From positions 1 to 64,000 of the forward strand of contig CANGTV010000002.1 of NCBI GenBank assembly GCA_947457015.1: 64,000 bases of DNA. The letters are read 5' to 3'. The notes under the pieces were generated by a model. That model was not told where the DNA came from. It ran no database searches and saw only the letters and a list, made by a program, of their open reading frames with translations. The DNA comes from Alphaproteobacteria bacterium. Its GTDB lineage: Bacteria; Pseudomonadota; Alphaproteobacteria; UBA9655. Positions 28,773 to 39,300 of this stretch are shown here, piece by piece; position 1 is the stretch's first letter, and the number at the start of each line of letters is the position of its first letter. The position numbers and the translations under genes were made by a program.

Positions 28773-29803
28773 CAGCTTCCTCTCCCCGCCTTCTTGCATC
28801 CGAAGAAAACACGGAGCTTTCCGAGCCCCCTCTCCGCCCTCAAAGGCTTGAAGAATTTGTGGGACAAGCCCAAGCGCGTCAAAACTTAAAAGTCTTTATT
28901 GAAGCCGCTAAAGTCAGACGGGAAGCCATGGATCATGTGCTTTTCTATGGCCCGCCGGGCCTGGGTAAAACAACCCTCTCTCAAATTATGGCGCGTGAGT
29001 TGGGCGTGGGATTTCGATCCACCTCGGGTCCTGTTATTGCGCGGGCCGGGGACTTAGCAGCTCTTTTGACAAACCTTCAACCCTATGACGTTCTTTTTAT
29101 AGACGAAATTCATCGCTTAAGCCCTGCTGTAGAAGAAATCCTTTATCCAGCGATGGAGGATTACAAGCTTGATCTCATGATTGGAGAAGGGCCTGCCGCA
29201 AGGTCCGTTCAAATTGACCTTCCTCCGTTTACCCTTGTGGGGGCTACCACACGAACGGGCCTGATTTCCTCTCCTTTACGAGATCGCTTTGGAATCCCTG
29301 TGCGTCTGATTTTCTACACCCCCGAAGAACTCCAAGATGTGCTTTTACGCGGGGCGCGCGCCCTTCATATCGCGCTCTCTCACCCAGGTGCTATGGAAAT
29401 CGCGAAAAGATCTCGTGGAACGCCGCGTATTGCCTTGCGCCTTTTAAAACGTATCCGTGATTTCGTCATTGTGGAGGGAGCTTCAGAGATTACAGCAAAG
29501 AATGCGGATGTTGCCTTACGGCATTTGGAAGTGGATACCCATGGCTTAGATTCCATGGATCACCGTTACCTCAAACATATTATCAACCACTTTGAGGGAG
29601 GGCCCGTTGGTCTTGAAACACTTGCCGCAGCTTTAGCAGAACAAAAAGATACTTTAGAGGATGTTATTGAACCTTATCTTCTTCAACAAGGATACATTCA
29701 ACGGACACCCCGAGGGCGTATGCTAACTCCACGAGCCTATGAAGCGCTTGGACTTAAAGCACCACTCCTTTCTTCTCCTCAATCCCTTCCTTTTGAGGAA
29801 TAG
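28769..29803 (+). CDS. ruvB: Holliday junction branch-migration ATPase RuvB
   Basis: A 344-residue AAA+ motor. Walker [10 protein letters not shown] lies at about 61, Walker B FIDEIHRL at about 110, sensor 1 in VGATTRTG, the arginine-finger region in [10 protein letters not shown], and a C-terminal winged helix recognises DNA. It completes the compact ruvCAB operon. Confidence 0.98.
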   Translation: MTASSPRLLASEENTELSEPPLRPQRLEEFVGQAQARQNLKVFIEAAKVRREAMDHVLFYGPPGLGKTTLSQIMARELGVGFRSTSGPVIARAGDLAALLTNLQPYDVLFIDEIHRLSPAVEEILYPAMEDYKLDLMIGEGPAARSVQIDLPPFTLVGATTRTGLISSPLRDRFGIPVRLIFYTPEELQDVLLRGARALHIALSHPGAMEIAKRSRGTPRIALRLLKRIRDFVIVEGASEITAKNADVALRHLEVDTHGLDSMDHRYLKHIINHFEGGPVGLETLAAALAEQKDTLEDVIEPYLLQQGYIQRTPRGRMLTPRAYEALGLKAPLLSSPQSLPFEE

Positions 29804-29942
29804 GTCCACACTCTTAATTTATTAAGATTAGATCAATAAAAAAATACTTTTCATTTTAAATAAATAATTAATTTTTTATTGTTATGATAAAAACAATAAA
29901 AATAATAACAATAAATATCAAACTTAAACAAAGGAGACTAAA

Positions 29943-30149
29943 ATGAAAACGAAAATTATTGCAATCGCTCTTACGCTTGCTGCACTCGGTACTGTTGAAG
30001 CTTCAGCAGGAGCCATCTATGGGCCTAATGGAGCCATCGTAGGATACAACCACACAGGTATGAACACTGTGGGTGGTGCCTGGGCAGGATCTCTTGGCAC
30101 GAGCTGGAAGTATGACTGTCGTTACAACTACTACGTTCTTGCTTACTAA
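29943..30149 (+). CDS. Very small secreted Gly/Tyr-rich protein
   Basis: A 68-residue product. The first 21 residues are a signal peptide (MKTKIIAIALTLAALGTVEASA, cleavage after ASA). The mature peptide of about 46 residues contains IYGPNGAIVGYNH and ends KYDCRYNYYVLAY, so it has one cysteine and several aromatics. A strong AAAGGAGACTAAA ribosome site precedes the ATG and is nearly the same as that of the secreted protein at 39963-40526. No family is recognised. A hairpin follows, supporting an independent transcription unit. Confidence 0.55.
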   Translation: MKTKIIAIALTLAALGTVEASAGAIYGPNGAIVGYNHTGMNTVGGAWAGSLGTSWKYDCRYNYYVLAY

Positions 30150-30163
30150 AGAACAAAGAGGAT

Positions 30164-30220
30164 TCTGCGCTCTCTCCCCATCTTGCTAAAGGATGCCGGG
30201 AGAGGGACGTAGAGCCTTTT
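30164..30220 (+). terminator. Probable terminator of the small secreted protein gene
   Basis: TCTGCG..CTCTCCC pairs imperfectly with GGGAGAGGGACGTAGA across a loop of about 16-20 nt, followed by GCCTTTTCTTCT. It lies between this gene and the end of convergent miaA, so it may serve one or both. Confidence 0.5.
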
Positions 30221-30223
30221 CTT

Positions 30224-31072
30224 CTACATCACGTCGATGATTTTAACCCCTTCTGCAAACTGATGCCGAAACCATGTTCGTTGGCGTTTCGCGTATTGGC
30301 GCGTGTGGAGAAGGGTGAGTTTCTTTGCTTCTTCTAAGAAAGAATGGCCTTCAAGAAATTGGCGAAATTCCTTAAACCCAATCGCTTTCTCCGCAGTCAC
30401 CGATACCGGATGTTCCATAAGGGACGAGACTTCCTCCAGAACCCCTTGCTCCAACATATGGTCCAGACGTTTTTCAAGGCGCGTATTCAGCTCTTCCTTA
30501 GGAACCCCAAAGAGGATTTTCTCAAACTCATAAGGCGGTGGCGTGGGTTTTTGAGATTGCCAAAAACTTAAAGGCTTTCCTGTTCCATAAAAAACCTCAA
30601 GGCCTCTTATGATACGCTGGCGATCATGAGGATTGAGACGTTGCGCAAGCGCTGGGTCAACAGCCACAAGATCCTCATAAAGGTTGCTTCGATTCTGCAC
30701 ATTCTTGCGAATTTCAGGGTCAAGGGGAGGCAAAACAAGTAGCCCGTCAAGAAGTGCTTTAAGGTAAAGACCCGTTCCCCCCACAACAATAGGTAAGTAC
30801 CCCTGCGCATGTGCTTTTTGAATTTCAGGAAGAACAAGAGACAACCACCGTCCTGCTGAACAAGATTCGGACGGATCTAATAGTCCATAAAGACGATGAG
30901 GAATGGCCTGCTGCTCTTGCACAGAAGGTTGAGCTGTTAGAATTTCAAGACCACGATAAACTTGAAGGCTATCTGCATTTAAAATGATGCCGTTATGAGA
31001 GTGAGCAAGCTTTTGAGCATACGCCGATTTCCCACTAGCCGTGGGGCCTCCGACAACAATAACCTTACCCAA
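30224..31072 (-). CDS. miaA: tRNA dimethylallyltransferase
   Basis: MiaA adds the isopentenyl group to A37 of tRNAs reading UNN codons. The P-loop GGPTASGKS is right at the N-terminus, followed by LNADSLQVYRGL, PHRLYGLLDP, VVGGTGLYLKALLDG and the C-terminal KLTLLHTRQYAKRQRTWFR. From the TTG at 31072 the protein is 282 residues and starts like other MiaA proteins (GKVIVVGGPTASGKS); a GTG at 31102 would add ten residues and deepen the overlap with nupC. No strong ribosome site favours either start. It is probably coupled to nupC, whose stop it overlaps. Confidence 0.93.
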   Translation of the reverse strand: MGKVIVVGGPTASGKSAYAQKLAHSHNGIILNADSLQVYRGLEILTAQPSVQEQQAIPHRLYGLLDPSESCSAGRWLSLVLPEIQKAHAQGYLPIVVGGTGLYLKALLDGLLVLPPLDPEIRKNVQNRSNLYEDLVAVDPALAQRLNPHDRQRIIRGLEVFYGTGKPLSFWQSQKPTPPPYEFEKILFGVPKEELNTRLEKRLDHMLEQGVLEEVSSLMEHPVSVTAEKAIGFKEFRQFLEGHSFLEEAKKLTLLHTRQYAKRQRTWFRHQFAEGVKIIDVM

Positions 31073-32330
31073 AGCTATGCAGAATACCAATGATGGCGCC
31101 ACTCATGCAGCTGGCAATCGTTCCCGCAATCATGGCCTTAATCCCAAGAGAAATAATTTCTTGTTTACGCTCAGGGACCATCGTTCCTATCCCGCCGATT
31201 TGAATACCAATACTACTGAGGTTGGCAAACCCCGCAAGGGCATAGGTCATAATCAAGTCACTTTTTGTGCTTAAAACACCTTTGGGTAACTCCGCGAGCC
31301 CAATGAAAGCAACGATTTCATTTAAGATGGTCTTTTTTCCGAGAAGGGCGCCTGCTGAGATGGCTTCTTCCCAAGGGATGCCTAAAAACCACGCTAAGGG
31401 AGCCAATGCATAGCCCAAAAGGAGCTGCAAGGTTACAGGTTCATTTCCAAGGGGAGGAAGAAGACCTAATAAGGAGTTAACCAATGCTACGATCGCTAAG
31501 AAGACAATCAGCATGGCAATAATATTGATGTAAAGTTTTACGCCGTCAGATGTGCCTTGCGTAATAGCCTCCATAGACCCAGAAAACTGATAAGGGACAA
31601 CAAGATGACCCGACGTCTCTTCTCCAATCTGAGGAATTAAAATACGAGAAATTGTAATGGCCGCTGGCACACTAATGATAGAAGCAGTCAGGATATGGGC
31701 AACAGGATCCGGAATGGTTCCCTCCAAAATCATGGCATAAATCACCATGATAGAAATAGAGGTAGTCGCCATTCCTGCGGTCATAACTGTAAAAAGTTCA
31801 CTTCGAGTAAATTTCCCGAGGTAAGGCCTTACCAGAAGAGGGGCCTCTGTTTGCCCTAAAAACATCTTCGCAGCCGCACAGACGCCTAAAGCACCTCCCA
31901 GGCCAAGAACCTTTTGAAAGAAGGTTGAGAAAAACTTCACAACAAACGGCAGGATTCTCCAATGGAAAAGCAACATAGACACAGCGCTAATGACAATAAC
32001 CATGGGCATGGCTTGGAAAGCAAAAATGAATGTGTTGGCGCCTTCTTTTGGAACAAAAGGAGACTCTCCTCCCCCTAAATAGCCAAAGACAAAACTTGTG
32101 CCTGCAGCGGTGGCGTCTTTAAGGGCCATGATTCCTCCGCCAATCCATAGAAAAGCTGAGCGAATAATTCCAAATTTTGTTACAAGAATAGCAAGAATAA
32201 TTTGAATAGCCAGGCCCATGAGAGCCGTTTTAAAATTTACTTGGCGTCTATTTTCACTAAAAAGCCACGCAAGGAAGAAAAATAATACCAGGCCTGAGCA
32301 GGCCTGTAGGACAAGGCCCATGTTTGACAT
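31065..32330 (-). CDS. nupC: Concentrative nucleoside transporter (NupC/CNT family)
   Basis: A 421-residue carrier that imports nucleosides with protons or sodium. Family regions are clear: the N-terminal three helices, GYLGGGESPF, MFLGQTEAPLLVRPYL (QTEAP substrate motif, about 155-170), MAGTIAS near the end, and a Gly-rich core. A GGAGGA site lies 6 nt before the ATG. It overlaps the start of miaA. Nucleoside import fits a bacterium living on host metabolites. Confidence 0.93.
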   Translation of the reverse strand: MSNMGLVLQACSGLVLFFFLAWLFSENRRQVNFKTALMGLAIQIILAILVTKFGIIRSAFLWIGGGIMALKDATAAGTSFVFGYLGGGESPFVPKEGANTFIFAFQAMPMVIVISAVSMLLFHWRILPFVVKFFSTFFQKVLGLGGALGVCAAAKMFLGQTEAPLLVRPYLGKFTRSELFTVMTAGMATTSISIMVIYAMILEGTIPDPVAHILTASIISVPAAITISRILIPQIGEETSGHLVVPYQFSGSMEAITQGTSDGVKLYINIIAMLIVFLAIVALVNSLLGLLPPLGNEPVTLQLLLGYALAPLAWFLGIPWEEAISAGALLGKKTILNEIVAFIGLAELPKGVLSTKSDLIMTYALAGFANLSSIGIQIGGIGTMVPERKQEIISLGIKAMIAGTIASCMSGAIIGILHSFG

Positions 32331-32474
32331 TCAATCCTCCGCATAATGTGTAGCTAAATTTCACAAAAACAGGTATCTCTAAAAGAGGATACGCAATGCA
32401 TAAAACATGTTGGATAAGGATACAAGGCCTATTATCATAAACTGACAAGGAAATTGCAAAATTATTTCCCGATT

Positions 32475-32542
32475 TGTCATCCCCGACTTAGAAGTTCTTG
32501 ATTTTCAAAGAAAATCTTAGCATTTCTAGCTCGGGGATGACA
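32475..32542. repeat. 68-bp single-hairpin palindromic repeat, copy 2
   Basis: TGTCATCCCCGA and the end CTCGGGGATGACA form the base of the stem, continuing through AGAAGTTCTTGATTTTC / GAAAATCTTAGCATTTCT to a 3-nt loop. Same length and plan as 3407-3474. It lies between the divergent nupC and rmuC. Confidence 0.85.
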
Positions 32543-32592
32543 AGGATGGGGTGAGGTTTGCAATCCCCTCTTATACATTAAAAAGGATAACC

Positions 32593-33957
32593 ATGGTTGG
32601 GAGTGAGATAATTGTAGGGATTCTGGGAGGGGCTGTCCTTGGGGGGGGTAGCATTTTTATTTATTTTCAAAGAGCCCTTTCATTCCTTGCTCAAGAAAAA
32701 ACCCTTTATCAAGAACGCGCAAGTCGTCTTCCTGAAATAGAAACTCTTTTATCTCAACGTGAAGATGACCTTCGTCTTATGGGAGAAAGAAATGCAGAAC
32801 TCAGGACGGCCCTCCAGCGCACAGAACAAGAAAGCAAAGAAAAGCTGGCTCTCCTCGAAAATATCCAACAGCAATGGGAAAACAAGTTTAAGGTTATCTC
32901 CTCCGAAGCCCTTTCTTTAACAAATAAATCCTTCTTAGAACTTGCGAATGCAACCCTTGAAAAATTCCAAGAGGCAGCTCAGCATGATCTTTCAAAGCGC
33001 CAGGAAGCCATTTCAGATCTCGTCAAACCGGTGACCGAGTCTCTCCAGACAGTAGACCAGAAAATTATCGAACTCGAAAAATCGCGTATGAGCGCTTATT
33101 CAGTTCTCAAACACCAAGTAAACGAACTGCTGTCCAGCCAGAATCAGCTCAAAACAGAAACAGCGAATTTAGTCAATGCGTTAAAAACTCCCTCTGTGCG
33201 CGGAAGGTGGGGAGAAATGCAGCTTCGGCGGGTGGTCGAGATGGCCGGAATGGTGTCCTATTGTGATTTTGAAGAGCAAGTTTTCTCTTCAGAAGATAAC
33301 GTAAAGCTCCGACCTGATCTTATTGTTAACTTGCCTGGGGGCAAAAAAATCATTGTGGATGCAAAAGCCCCCCTCTCCGCTTATCTGGAATCTCTTGAGG
33401 CGAAAGATGAGACGTTGCGTCAAGAAAAACTTAAGGAGCATGCGCGACAGGTCCGCGCCCATATCCGCGCTCTTGCGAAACGGTCTTATTACGAACAGTT
33501 TCAACCCGCCCCTGAATTTGTGGTTCTTTTTTTACCCGGGGAAACATTTTTCAGTGCAGCCCTCGAACAAGATCCAAGCCTTATTGAGGCGGGGGTAGAG
33601 GATCGCATTATCTTGGCAACACCAACAACCCTCATTGCTCTCCTCAGGGCGGTAGCCTATGGGTGGCGCCATGAGCATTTAGCTCAAAATGCTCAGGAAA
33701 TCAGCGATCTTGGCCGAGAGATTCACAAACGTCTTTCCGACATGGCCGATCATTTTGCACGGCTTGGAAGAAATTTAGGGGGCGCTGTTGAGTCATATAA
33801 TCAAGCCATGGGAAGTCTCGAGCACCGCGTTCTTGTCAGTGCTCGAAAATTTAAAGAGCTCGGCTCTGTCTCTCATGCAGCTGAGATCACAGCCCTCGAT
33901 CCTTTAGACCATATCCCGCGCGAGCTTCAAGCCCCTGAACTGAAAAAGGTAGGATAA
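32593..33957 (+). CDS. rmuC: RmuC-family DNA recombination protein
   Basis: A 454-residue protein with one N-terminal membrane helix (about 4-24), a long coiled coil (about 30-200) and the RmuC nuclease-like domain (about 205-400), marked by RGRWGEMQLRRVVE, PDLIVNLPGGKKIIVDAKAPL and FLPGETFFSAAL. RmuC limits inversions at short inverted repeats in E. coli. The ATG at 32593 has an AAAAAGGA site and is preferred over a GTG at 32551. The DUF4139 gene starts 2 bp after its stop, so these form one operon. Confidence 0.92.
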   Translation: MVGSEIIVGILGGAVLGGGSIFIYFQRALSFLAQEKTLYQERASRLPEIETLLSQREDDLRLMGERNAELRTALQRTEQESKEKLALLENIQQQWENKFKVISSEALSLTNKSFLELANATLEKFQEAAQHDLSKRQEAISDLVKPVTESLQTVDQKIIELEKSRMSAYSVLKHQVNELLSSQNQLKTETANLVNALKTPSVRGRWGEMQLRRVVEMAGMVSYCDFEEQVFSSEDNVKLRPDLIVNLPGGKKIIVDAKAPLSAYLESLEAKDETLRQEKLKEHARQVRAHIRALAKRSYYEQFQPAPEFVVLFLPGETFFSAALEQDPSLIEAGVEDRIILATPTTLIALLRAVAYGWRHEHLAQNAQEISDLGREIHKRLSDMADHFARLGRNLGGAVESYNQAMGSLEHRVLVSARKFKELGSVSHAAEITALDPLDHIPRELQAPELKKVG

Positions 33958-33959
33958 CC

Positions 33960-35261
33960 ATGAAACATTTATTTTTCCTTTTCTTCCTCATTCCCTTCTC
34001 CTTACAGGCTGCGGTTCAAGATGTGTCGCGATCCTCTCAGTTGGATGTGAATGTGACTCTTTATCCCCAAGAGATGGCCCTTATCAAAGAAAAAAGGAAA
34101 GCTTTTGTAAAAGAAGGGATTAATAAGCTTTTAATCAAGGATGTGCCGTCGTCAATTCTAATGGACACCTTTCTGTTTCAAGTGCTTCCCCCCTCTCTTC
34201 CCTTAACTGTTTTAGAATACACCTTTCAAGCGTCCCATATTACGCGAGAAGAACTTTTACAACGGTCAGTGGGAGAGACGGTTCAGATTCTCGGCACCAC
34301 TTCAACTTCACCCCCAACACCTGCAAAGCTATTAGCGCTTGATGGAGATGAGGCGATCGTTGAGGCAACGGACATTATTTTGGCTATCAAAAAAAATCGA
34401 GTCGCGTTCCCCCACCTTCCCTATACGCTTGTACCAGAGCCGCTGATTACCCTCAAAGTGACAGCGTCAAAAGAAGAAGACTCCCTCTTTGAAATGGGTT
34501 ATCTCACAAAAGGATTTTCGTGGGAAGCAGCCTATACCATTATTGTGGGCTCAACAGGACAGCATCTTGACCTCAACAACTGGATTACCGTCCGCAATCA
34601 AAGTGGCGTTGATATTAAAAATGGCCACTTTCGTATTGCCCATACACAGCAGACAAACGAGCGGTTTTATGAAATTGAACACCCTATAAGTGTTGCTGAT
34701 CAAAGCACGAAAAATATTTCTTGGTTTGCTGCCAGAAATCTAACACCAGCCAATAGCCTCCGCATTTACCCTAAGAACAACATTATTCTGAATGAAGAGG
34801 GGGTTGTGATGAAGCCTCCCGTTGAAACCTGGCTTTCTGTGAAAAACGAGGCTAGCAAAGGACTCGGCGTTCCCCTTCCGGAAGGCACAATTAAAGTGTT
34901 TAAGCGTAACCCTGATGGATCTCTCTTTTATATTGGGGAAAACAAAACATCTCCTATTTTGTTAGGGAAATCCTTGAGTTTACGCTTGGGAACCACGAAA
35001 GACATCACGGCTGAAATGCGGCAGACTGATTATCGTAAACTTGGCACGCACGTGGTGGAGTCTGGATATCGGCTTGATTTAAAAAATACAACCGACTCTC
35101 CCCAGCAAGTGATGGTGTTTCAAAATGTCTCCGGGGAATGGGTTATTTTAAGAGAAACCCACCCTCATGATGAAGAAGAAAAAAGACTGAAGTGGACGAT
35201 CGCCCTTGCTCCTCAAGAAGACGTGAGCTTGCGGTATCGTATCCGCATGAATGTGCAGTAA
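33960..35261 (+). CDS. Secreted DUF4139-like protein
   Basis: A 433-residue protein with a signal peptide (MKHLFFLFFLIPFSLQAA). The mature part resembles DUF4139 proteins: an N-terminal beta-rich part (DVNVTLYPQEMALIKEKR), a central region with FSWEAAYTIIV and LDLNNWITVRNQSGVDIKNGHFRI, and a C-terminal VPLPEGTIKVFKRNPDGSLFYIGE plus YRLDLKNTT. The function of the family is unknown. It sits within rmuC-DUF4139-dgkA-sdhE, with 0-4 bp between genes. Confidence 0.8.
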   Translation: MKHLFFLFFLIPFSLQAAVQDVSRSSQLDVNVTLYPQEMALIKEKRKAFVKEGINKLLIKDVPSSILMDTFLFQVLPPSLPLTVLEYTFQASHITREELLQRSVGETVQILGTTSTSPPTPAKLLALDGDEAIVEATDIILAIKKNRVAFPHLPYTLVPEPLITLKVTASKEEDSLFEMGYLTKGFSWEAAYTIIVGSTGQHLDLNNWITVRNQSGVDIKNGHFRIAHTQQTNERFYEIEHPISVADQSTKNISWFAARNLTPANSLRIYPKNNIILNEEGVVMKPPVETWLSVKNEASKGLGVPLPEGTIKVFKRNPDGSLFYIGENKTSPILLGKSLSLRLGTTKDITAEMRQTDYRKLGTHVVESGYRLDLKNTTDSPQQVMVFQNVSGEWVILRETHPHDEEEKRLKWTIALAPQEDVSLRYRIRMNVQ

Positions 35262-35606
35262 ATGCTGTTTAACCCTCTTATCAAAACCCTTCTTAATTCC
35301 CTGCGGGGGTTAAAGCAAGCGTGGAGGCATGAAAAAGCCTTTCGTCTTGAAGTTATAGGGTGTGGTGGCATCCTTCTTTTTATGTACCTGTGGGGGGGAC
35401 CTCACCTCAATCAGCTCTTTGTTATCTTTGCCTTAAGTCTTATGCTCATGATCGAACTTCTGAATACAGGCATCGAAAAAGCAAATGATGCCTTTAAAAC
35501 AACACCTGACCCCTTAATTCAATTTTCAAAAGACGCGGCCTCTGCCGCTGTGCTCATTTCCTTATTTTTAGTGGGTGTGTCTTTGCTCAATTTGATTCTG
35601 GGGTAG
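35262..35606 (+). CDS. dgkA: Diacylglycerol kinase
   Basis: A 114-residue, three-helix membrane enzyme that phosphorylates diacylglycerol. The family motifs EKAFRLE near residue 24 and MIELLNTGIEKANDAF (about 65-80, with the catalytic Glu) are intact, as is KDAASAAV. The ATG immediately follows the stop of the previous gene (TAAATG). It would recycle diacylglycerol released when phospholipid head groups are transferred to envelope glycans. Confidence 0.95.
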   Translation: MLFNPLIKTLLNSLRGLKQAWRHEKAFRLEVIGCGGILLFMYLWGGPHLNQLFVIFALSLMLMIELLNTGIEKANDAFKTTPDPLIQFSKDAASAAVLISLFLVGVSLLNLILG

Positions 35607-35610
35607 GGGT

Positions 35611-35865
35611 GTGGAAGACCTTGAAACCTTACGAAAGCGCCTCCTCTACCAAAGTCATCATCGCGGCATGCGTGAGCTGGATTTTATTTTAGGCCGATTT
35701 GCGAATCGACACGTCCCTTCCATGACTCAAGAAGAGCTGGAGCAGCTTGAAGCTCTTCTCGTGATTCCTGATCAAGAGCTTTATGGGTGGTTTTTTGAAA
35801 AGATAGAGGCCCCCACGGGACCACTTCGTTCATTAGCGTTGGCCATTCAGAAGGAATTTTCCTAG
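35611..35865 (+). CDS. sdhE: Succinate dehydrogenase assembly factor SdhE
   Basis: An 84-residue FAD-assembly factor for SdhA. The RGMREL motif (about 18-23) and the WFF segment near residue 62 match the SdhE/SDHAF2 family. It starts with GTG. Placement upstream of mfd is a common alphaproteobacterial arrangement, although here 531 bp with a mobile-element-like insertion separate them. Confidence 0.92.
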   Translation: MEDLETLRKRLLYQSHHRGMRELDFILGRFANRHVPSMTQEELEQLEALLVIPDQELYGWFFEKIEAPTGPLRSLALAIQKEFS

Positions 35866-36396
35866 GGTGTGTTCTCTCTCCAGACATACTTCTAAGATTT
35901 TACATTTTCATAATACAGAAAGATTTATGTAAAGTAAATTCTGTCGATTGGCCATTTGAAAATATTTTTTGATTTTACAAAAGTATTTATATATCATGTA
36001 AATGTAAAATATTAGAATTATGTCTCTTATCTTCCCTGAACTTGCCTCTCCATTTTCACGATATTTTTTATAAAGAAGAAAAATATCGTAAAGATAAATG
36101 GAAGGGGCAGGAGATAGTGTCAACTATACTCAATCAAGTTGAATGTATGAGTTTTCTGGTTACCCCAATTTGTCATCCCCACGAAGGCGAGGATCCAGGA
36201 AACAGCTAGATTCCCGCCTACGCGGGAATGACACCACGAGGTGGGGAAAAAATATCCCATTTTCATTTTGATTGAGTATACCTCGAAGGGAAATGGCCAT
36301 ATTAACTTTAAATGCATACCCTCAGAAAAAACTTGCGCTTCTCCTATGATCAAGGCACAACACCTCTGATTACTGATAACCGGCTGATATCGACCT
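35866..36396. other. Intergenic region between sdhE and mfd
   Basis: About 530 bp without a gene. It contains a perfect 11-bp AT-rich inverted repeat (ACGATATTTTT at 36058-36068 with AAAAATATCGT at 36079-36089, 10-nt loop) and the MITE-like element at 36125-36280. The mfd promoter should lie in the right part. Small frames here are repeat-derived or random. Confidence 0.5.
36125..36280. mobile_element. 156-bp MITE-like element with 13-bp terminal inverted repeats
   Basis: The ends are TATACTCAATCAA (36125-36137) and its exact inverse TTGATTGAGTATA (36268-36280); similarity continues inward (TGAA after two differing bases). Inside is a pair of GC-rich palindromes, TGTCATCCCC...GGATCCAG (36171-36198) and CTAGATTCCC...GGAATGACA (36205-36233). 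It has no coding capacity. A related left flank (TCAAGTTGAA.GTATG...TACC, then TGTCATCC at nearly the same distance) precedes the composite repeat at 44671, suggesting a family. Confidence 0.65.
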
Positions 36397-39300
36397 ATGG
36401 CTTTTCTTCCCTCCTTTACTCCGCCCGCCCTTTTGACAGGCGTTGTCGATGGCTATGATACCTTGCTATTGGCAGAGCTAGCCCAGCGAGAACGCAAGCT
36501 CGTGTATATAGCTCGGGACGAGGCGCGGGCGCTCCGCTTGAAGGAACAACTTTCTTTTTTTGACCCCCTACGTGAGGTTCTTTTTTTCCCAAGCTGGGAC
36601 TGTTTGCCTTATGATAGAACCTCCCCTCACCCCGATATCTTGGCACAAAGAATAGAAGCCCTGACATCTCTTACGACACAAGGAGAAACCTATCTTTTAA
36701 TCACAACTCTTCAGGCCTTTCTGCAAAAGCTTCCTCCTTCTGATACTTTTCAGATGAGGACCTGGACTCTTACGGCAGGTGACACCATTCCCCACGAGAC
36801 ACTTCTCTCCTTTCTCCTTAAAAATGGATATGTACGGCGAGAGATGGTGCGCGAATGGGGAGAATTCGCTGTGCGGGGAGGGCTCCTCGATCTCTTTCCT
36901 CCTGGGTATTCCAAGCCTTTTCGGTTAGATTTTTTTGGCTCCACCCTCGAGCACGTCCGGACCTTTGATGCGCTCTCCCAGGTAAGTACGGGAAAAGTGA
37001 CAAGCTTAATCCTGAAGCCCATGGGGGAAATAAATTTAACGCCGGAGACAATCGAGCATTTCCGAAAGGGATATCGGAATCATTTTGGAACACCCGACCC
37101 CAAGGACTCATTGTATTTGGCTATTTCAGAAGGACGCCCTTACGCGGGCTATGAACATTGGCTGCCTCTTTTTTATGAGTCCTTAGAAACGCTTTTGAGC
37201 TACACCCCGGGGGCGCTTTATTGTTTGGATGATCATCTGGAAGAAGCCCACAAGATTTATAAGGAGCAAATTCAAGATCACTATGAGACGCGTCTTCAGT
37301 TTCAATCTTTAGAAAAGCAAGGAATCCCTTACCATCCCCTTCCCCCTGAGCATCTTTATAGTGTGGAAAAGGAATGGGAAGCTCTTATTCCGCCTGCCCA
37401 AAAGATCAGATTTACATCCTTCTCCCATCCCGATGGGATTGAAACAGGCGGAAAAATAGCACCGTCCTTTGCAGTCAAGCATACGCCGCGCGACAATGTG
37501 TTTGAAGCTGTTAAAGAAACTCTCCAGACAGCACAAGATAAAGGAAGTCATAGTCTTGTGGTGGGCGTTACCCAAGGATCGGCGGAACGGCTCGCTCATA
37601 TTTTGAAGGAACATCATTTCCCATCTTTACGCCCTGTTCAAAGTTTTGCTGAGCTGCTGAAAGACACCTCTCCTGCCCTTGCAACTTTTGAGATGGACCA
37701 AGGCTTCCAAGCCCCCGGTCTTCTTGTGATGACGGAAGAAGATATCTTAGGTGAGCGGATGGGCCGTCCCCTCAAGGCAAAAAAGCGCAACGATCTTTTT
37801 ATTCAGGAGATCTCAAGCCTTCAGGTAGGGGATTTCGTCGTCCATGTGGAACACGGCATTGGGCGCTATGAGGGGTTGAAGACGTTAACAATTGGATACG
37901 CCTCCCATGACTGCCTCGAAGTTTGTTATGAAGGGGGCGATAAGCTTTACGTGCCCGTTGAAAACATTGAGGTTCTGTCACGATATGGAGCGGCTGAAAC
38001 CCTTGCGTCTCTGGATAAATTAGGAGGCGTAGCCTGGCAAGCCCGCAAAGCACGCGTCAAAAAACGCCTCAAAGAAGTCGCGGATTATTTGTTGAAAATT
38101 GCAGCGGCCCGCAAGCTTCATCAGGCTGAGGTTCTTCACAAACCCGAAGGGCTTTATGACGAATTTGCAGCCCGCTTCCCCTATCCTGAAACGGATGATC
38201 AGCTGTCCGCCATTGCCGATGTGTTTGATGATTTGACCCAAGGAAAACCCATGGATCGCCTCATTTGTGGGGATGTAGGCTTTGGAAAGACAGAAGTGGC
38301 GATGCGCGCTGCTTTTGTCGCGGCCTCCTCTGGCAAGCAAGTGGCAGTTATTGTGCCCACTACCTTACTTGCGCGTCAACACTACCGGTCTTTCTCAACT
38401 CGTTTTAAGGACACCGGTCTTGCCGTTGCTCAACTCTCTCGTCTTGTGAAACCACAGGACGCGATCCGCATCAAAGAGCAAGTGGAAAAGGGAGACATTC
38501 AAATCCTGATTGGGACTCATGCGCTCCTTTCAAAATCCGTTGTATTCCATGATCTTGGTCTTCTTATTGTGGATGAGGAACAACATTTCGGGGTGGCACA
38601 AAAGGAAAAGCTTAAAAATCTTAAGGCAGACATTCATGTCTTAACCCTGACCGCAACGCCTATTCCGCGCACGTTGCAGATGGCTCTTTCCGGCGTGCGG
38701 GAGATGAGTCTCATTACCACACCGCCCCTCGACCGCATGGCCGTGCGCACCTTTGTCCTCCCCTTTGATGCCATGGTCATGCGCGAGGCCATTTTGCGGG
38801 AACAGTTCCGCGGGGGCCAAACCTTTTATGTCTGTCCTCGCATTACGGATTTGGAGAAGGTGGCTGAACGGTTGCGCCAGTTCGTTCCTGAAGTGAAATT
38901 TTCCATCGCTCATGGCCAGATGTCCCCCACTATTCTTGAAAATGTCATGTCTGATTTTTACGATGGGGCTTTTGATGTGTTGCTAAGTACCAATATTATT
39001 GAATCAGGAATTGATATCCCACGGGCCAATACGCTTTTAATCCACCGGGCCGATTTGTTTGGTTTATCCCAGCTCTATCAACTGCGCGGACGCGTTGGGC
39101 GCGCTAAGGTCAGAGGATATGCTTATCTCACCTATCCCGCAGGGCAAGTACTCTCTCAGGACGCACAAAAGCGCTTGGAGGTGATCCAATCCCTCGACAG
39201 CTTAGGGGCAGGCTTTACGCTTGCCAGCCATGATATGGATATCCGAGGAGCAGGAAACCTTGTAGGAGAAGAGCAATCGGGCCACATCCGGGAAGTGGGC

